Source: Anagrus nilaparvatae
Taxonomy: Eukaryota; Arthropoda; Insecta; Hymenoptera; Mymaridae
Assembly (NCBI GenBank): GCA_022575985.1
Contig: JAKSXM010000132.1
Location: 2,356,001 to 2,420,000, forward strand
Reading direction: 5' to 3'
Length of the DNA: 64,000 bases
Every line of letters begins with the position of its first letter. Position 1 is the first letter of the stretch. This document shows, in pieces, positions 60,701-64,000 of this stretch. The notes beneath the pieces were generated by a model. It did not search any database, had not been told where the DNA came from, and saw nothing but the letters and a program-made list of their open reading frames with translations. Position numbers and translations under genes: made by a program.

Positions 60701-61289
60701 GATAATTGTCAAAGTTATACAGACGATTGACTATCGATATGTATCTATGTTAAAATTGACTATAAATATTTTTACATATACATAAGAAATATAGTAAGAA
60801 ATTTTTTGAATTTATATATGGGCATTTTTCAATCATACGTGAAGAATTCTAATGTTTAGATCTTAAAATTTCATAGAATGACGTAAATTTACTCAAAAGT
60901 ACAAATAAAGACAAGTCTCTCTACCAAATTTTCTATTCTCGATTTTCCGCAACTTTTTATATTTTTAGAAAACTGTTTTTGTTCAGATAACGAAAGAATT
61001 ATCAAATTTTTCAAATAAAATTTTTCTTTTTAATTTATTTTATTTATCGAAATTAAATAATTTTGCGAATGTTCATTAAAATTCGTCATAAGTTAGAGAC
61101 ATATATATGTGAAATTTCTCACGAAATCCAAAATTTTCGACAGTTATTTTTTGGTCTCATAACTTTTTGAGAAATTTAAAGCATATTTAAAGTATATGAA
61201 AAAAGCTGTATTTATTGAATCTAGAGCTCTCAAATTTAATTTAGCCAAGGTGTTATTTTTTTCATCGACGAAATTGAAGTTTCACTTAT
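57765..61289. other. AT-rich non-coding stretch
   Basis: No gene or element that I can support in 3.5 kb. It holds TA-repeat patches near 59617-59640, 60255-60268 and 60460-60475. Confidence 0.4.
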
Positions 61290-61310
61290 TTAACCCATTA
61301 GCACTGACGC
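61290..61310 (+). repeat. Possible orphan piggyBac-like terminus
   Basis: TTAA at 61290-61293 is followed by CCCATTAGCACTGACGC, which shares its first eight bases with the tip of the 19752 element. No matching right end was found downstream, so this is at best a decayed or solitary end. Confidence 0.35.
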
Positions 61311-63879
61311 TGACAAAACACGTTGCTTGATTTCTGGAACCTTTAATCTTTAAAAATTTATCAGTAATTTAGTTTTAGTCATTTTTAACCTACAACTCTT
61401 CAGAAAATATATATTTTTAGGGTGGACTATCAAAAAATAAGTGATTTTAGGTCTACTTCGCGAACAAAACATGCCATATTGATAAAAATACTTATTATTC
61501 AAAACATAATTCAAATTTTTTACTCAAAATTCATACCTGGGAGATTTTGAGGTTGCTGAATTTAATTGTGGCCAGTGAAATTCCAATTACTACAAGTAGA
61601 GTTCAAATTATTTCAAAAGACTTTTTTATTTTGCTTATATAGGTCAAACGCGCATCTGTATGATGGGCGGCCAAAAAAAAAAAGTTTTTAAATAAAAACA
61701 AAACCAACCTATAGGGGTTTACGTAGTTGCTGATTCTTAATGTGAGCATTTTATGAATTATTTATTTTTGGAACCAGTAATCTCGAGAATCCCAAGGTTT
61801 GTTTTTCAGAGTGAAAAAAAAAAATTTGAGAAAAATATCATATTTACCCGTTGAGCTCCTATTTTATGGGCGTTTCAAATCAAACGAGTCTTGGAATAAA
61901 ATTTTATAGGAAATTGCGAAAAGCAAAAACATTAACTGTAAAATTAGTGTTTTAAAATTATTAATTATTCTTTTCAAATATTACCAAACAAATCGAAAAT
62001 TGTCTGCCAAAAATTGAGAACTGAACCTTAAAAGCTAAAAAATTACTAGTAAGTTCAAGGAAAAGTACTTTGGGACTGATTTGAAAAATCATTAGCTCTT
62101 AGGTTTATTTATTTGTTCTAAAAATACCCATATATATTTTTTATAAATGTGTTTAAAAATGAACAGTATGAAAAACAAAATGTTAGATAAAGTATCAGTG
62201 TGAAATACATATAAACATAGGTCAGTAACATGGGTTTGACCGCTTTGTTCAACAGATTTGTCAAATTTACTTTGGTTGGTTATACGTGAACCGAAACTAT
62301 ATTTTAGTTTACATCAAAAGATTCTTCTTTCTAGTAAGGTCGTCGTATCTATAATAGATCAATTCAACCGTGTATTCAAAAAGAAAAAAAAAAAAAAACT
62401 AGAAAAGGTCTCTTGTTGTGTGCTCAACAATCTGTACTTTAATGTGTTGAAGTATTTAATGTGCATATTATTTTCTTTCTTTCTTATTTGTTAAATTAGA
62501 GAGAGTTACTTTAGTTTTTTTTTTTAAAGCTTTTAATTTTTTTAATTATCTTTCCTAATTGACGGTTTATTTAGTAGAAAAAAAACTGAAGCATATATTT
62601 TTCATAAAGTGTACATAAATATTTAAAAATTTACTTTTTAAATATAAAATCATCAAGTTTTTTTTCTGTATTTTAAATTCTTGCTTGTTTTATTTATTTT
62701 TTCATTTATTTGATTTAAACTTGTGCTTAATAGGCATTAAATTAATTAATTCATAATATGAAAGTTGAATTATTAAAAACATCAAATAAAAATTATCAAT
62801 TTTCTTCTATAATGACCAATACTGTCCGATGTTGGTAAATAAACAGGTTTTCTTCTTGCAGGTCCAACATATGTCTTCCTTTTTTTATAAATTTCTTTAT
62901 AGCATTGCCCTTGCCCTCTGCTCATTACCCTTTATCAATTATGACCTGAAAATTTTTTAATATGATTTTTTTCAATTACATGCTATTTTCAACCGTCAAG
63001 CTCAGAACTATATCCAAAGTGCTCCTTAGTAGTTAAAAGCTTTATTGATCTAAAATTGCTTACCACTTTATCAAAAATCAATTCTAACATTGTTATTATT
63101 AATTATTAAAATTTTTAATAATCTACTTAATCTTTTTATAATAAATAATAAATCTGTGACTTAAAAAGCCGATTTAAAAGACGTTTTACGATAAATCGAC
63201 TGTGTGCACATCAAACGATACGATGAGCATCCGGTTACATGTTTAATATTTTAAATCCCAAAGCAGACTATTCCTCTGTAAACAAGTAAACACATCTAAA
63301 CATGCATACATATATATATACACAGTCTCCAATATAAACTGACATTATCAACTAACAGATAGGGTGGGGGGTAGTAATAGAACGTCTATTGTCTCGGTTG
63401 TCACGTGCAAGAAACAACGGATCACCCGTTGGCCTGGATTATAAGAAACAAAAATTTACGTTTAATACTTACACTGACTATACAAAAGAGCGAAAAAGAG
63501 ATAGAAGTTTAAAAATATATATGGAAAATTCTAAGTTGAACTTTTGAAATTGAAATTAACGAAAATATATTAATTTACTTTCAATTAAACTTAACATACT
63601 GTTTTGCTGCTTCTTAAAAATTCAGTTGGAAGTTAGTAGTTTGGCTAAAAAGTTGTTTTTTAAACAAAAGACTAAAGTGACTATGTTTAAAACTTTTTAA
63701 ATAAAGATTTAGCGTTAGATTTTTGTTTATTTACTTCTTCTGATATTTACAATAAGATTCACTTTTAGACTCGAGTATCAAAATACATTTTTTTAAATTC
63801 TGGCGTTTAACGACTAAATTATTACGGTACGCGAAGAAATTCAGGTGTGCTTTTACATATTGCAGAGTCTTTTCGTATT
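61311..63879. other. AT-rich non-coding stretch
   Basis: No gene is recognised. A GC-richer patch at about 63360-63440 (GGTGGGGGGTAGTAATAG through GGATCACCCGTTGGCC) could be a promoter or leader exon. I see no coding sequence next to it. Confidence 0.35.
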
Positions 63880-64000
63880 TCATAAAGAAAAGTTTCACTT
63901 TAGACCCCGGTATTTCAGTGTAGGTATAAGCTGGCTTTAAGGGTGAAATATCAATTTTTCATTAAAAAATCCACAAAATTCGTGATCAGCGAGCCCAAAG
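63880..64000. repeat. Start of another GTGATCAGCGAGCCC repeat copy
   Basis: The last ~120 bases carry TTAAGGGTGAAATATCAA and TTCGTGATCAGCGAGCCCAA, the same subunit sequence as in the 5788 foldback (compare 6885-6945). The element runs off the window edge. Confidence 0.7.

Overview
The window looks like a piece of a strongly AT-rich insect nuclear genome. Two ordinary genes with short AT-rich introns sit at the left edge, and the rest is mobile-element debris with long non-coding stretches. The short introns (mostly 65-80 bp in the transporter gene), the insect-type N-terminus of the RBX1 homologue and the mix of repeat families would fit a hymenopteran such as a parasitoid wasp. The species is an inference, not something the sequence proves.

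Genes. Two intact genes are transcribed away from each other from a shared ~0.8 kb interval. On the minus strand (374-2402) is a nine-exon SLC7-family light chain (y+L/L-type amino acid transporter, 480 aa). On the plus strand (3231-5303) is a five-exon RBX1/Roc1a RING protein of cullin-RING ubiquitin ligases (113 aa). One unexplained 186-codon open frame (21672-22232) is too long to be expected by chance in such AT-rich DNA, but I do not recognise it.

Mobile and repetitive DNA, left to right: a 1.4 kb foldback element with ~140 bp internal subunits (5788-7221); two arrays of a ~155 bp repeat arranged in ~465 bp trimers (7558-11450); several palindromic MITE-like elements (13806-14157, 16309-17100, 17240-17430, 29781-30391, 51360-51585); a piggyBac-like foldback with TTAA target duplications (19752-20958); two copies of a ~1 kb retroposon with a (TAC)n tail and target duplications (15119-16165, 38913-39875); a decayed DUF4817 reading frame (32580); a LINE endonuclease fragment (33829); an LTR primer-binding site (34358); a degenerate minus-strand Gypsy-like element with Gag, protease and RT pieces (35239-38640), interrupted by a 358 bp MITE with CACAGTG ends and a CGGCC target duplication; a FLYWCH/MULE transposase pseudogene (52895-53723); and a decayed LINE (54250-57750) split by a 1 kb terminal-inverted-repeat element with an 8 bp target duplication.

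The most striking structure is 38821-51259, a large inverted-repeat element whose loop now holds a ~10 kb head-to-tail array (40506-50576). The array contains three different Helitron-like units (388/400 bp, ~400 bp and 378 bp) as 6+5+2+11 nearly identical copies plus one degenerate copy, and is bounded by a perfect 112 bp direct repeat. The blocks 22233-29780, 30392-32579 and 57765-63880 contain no gene or element I can support.
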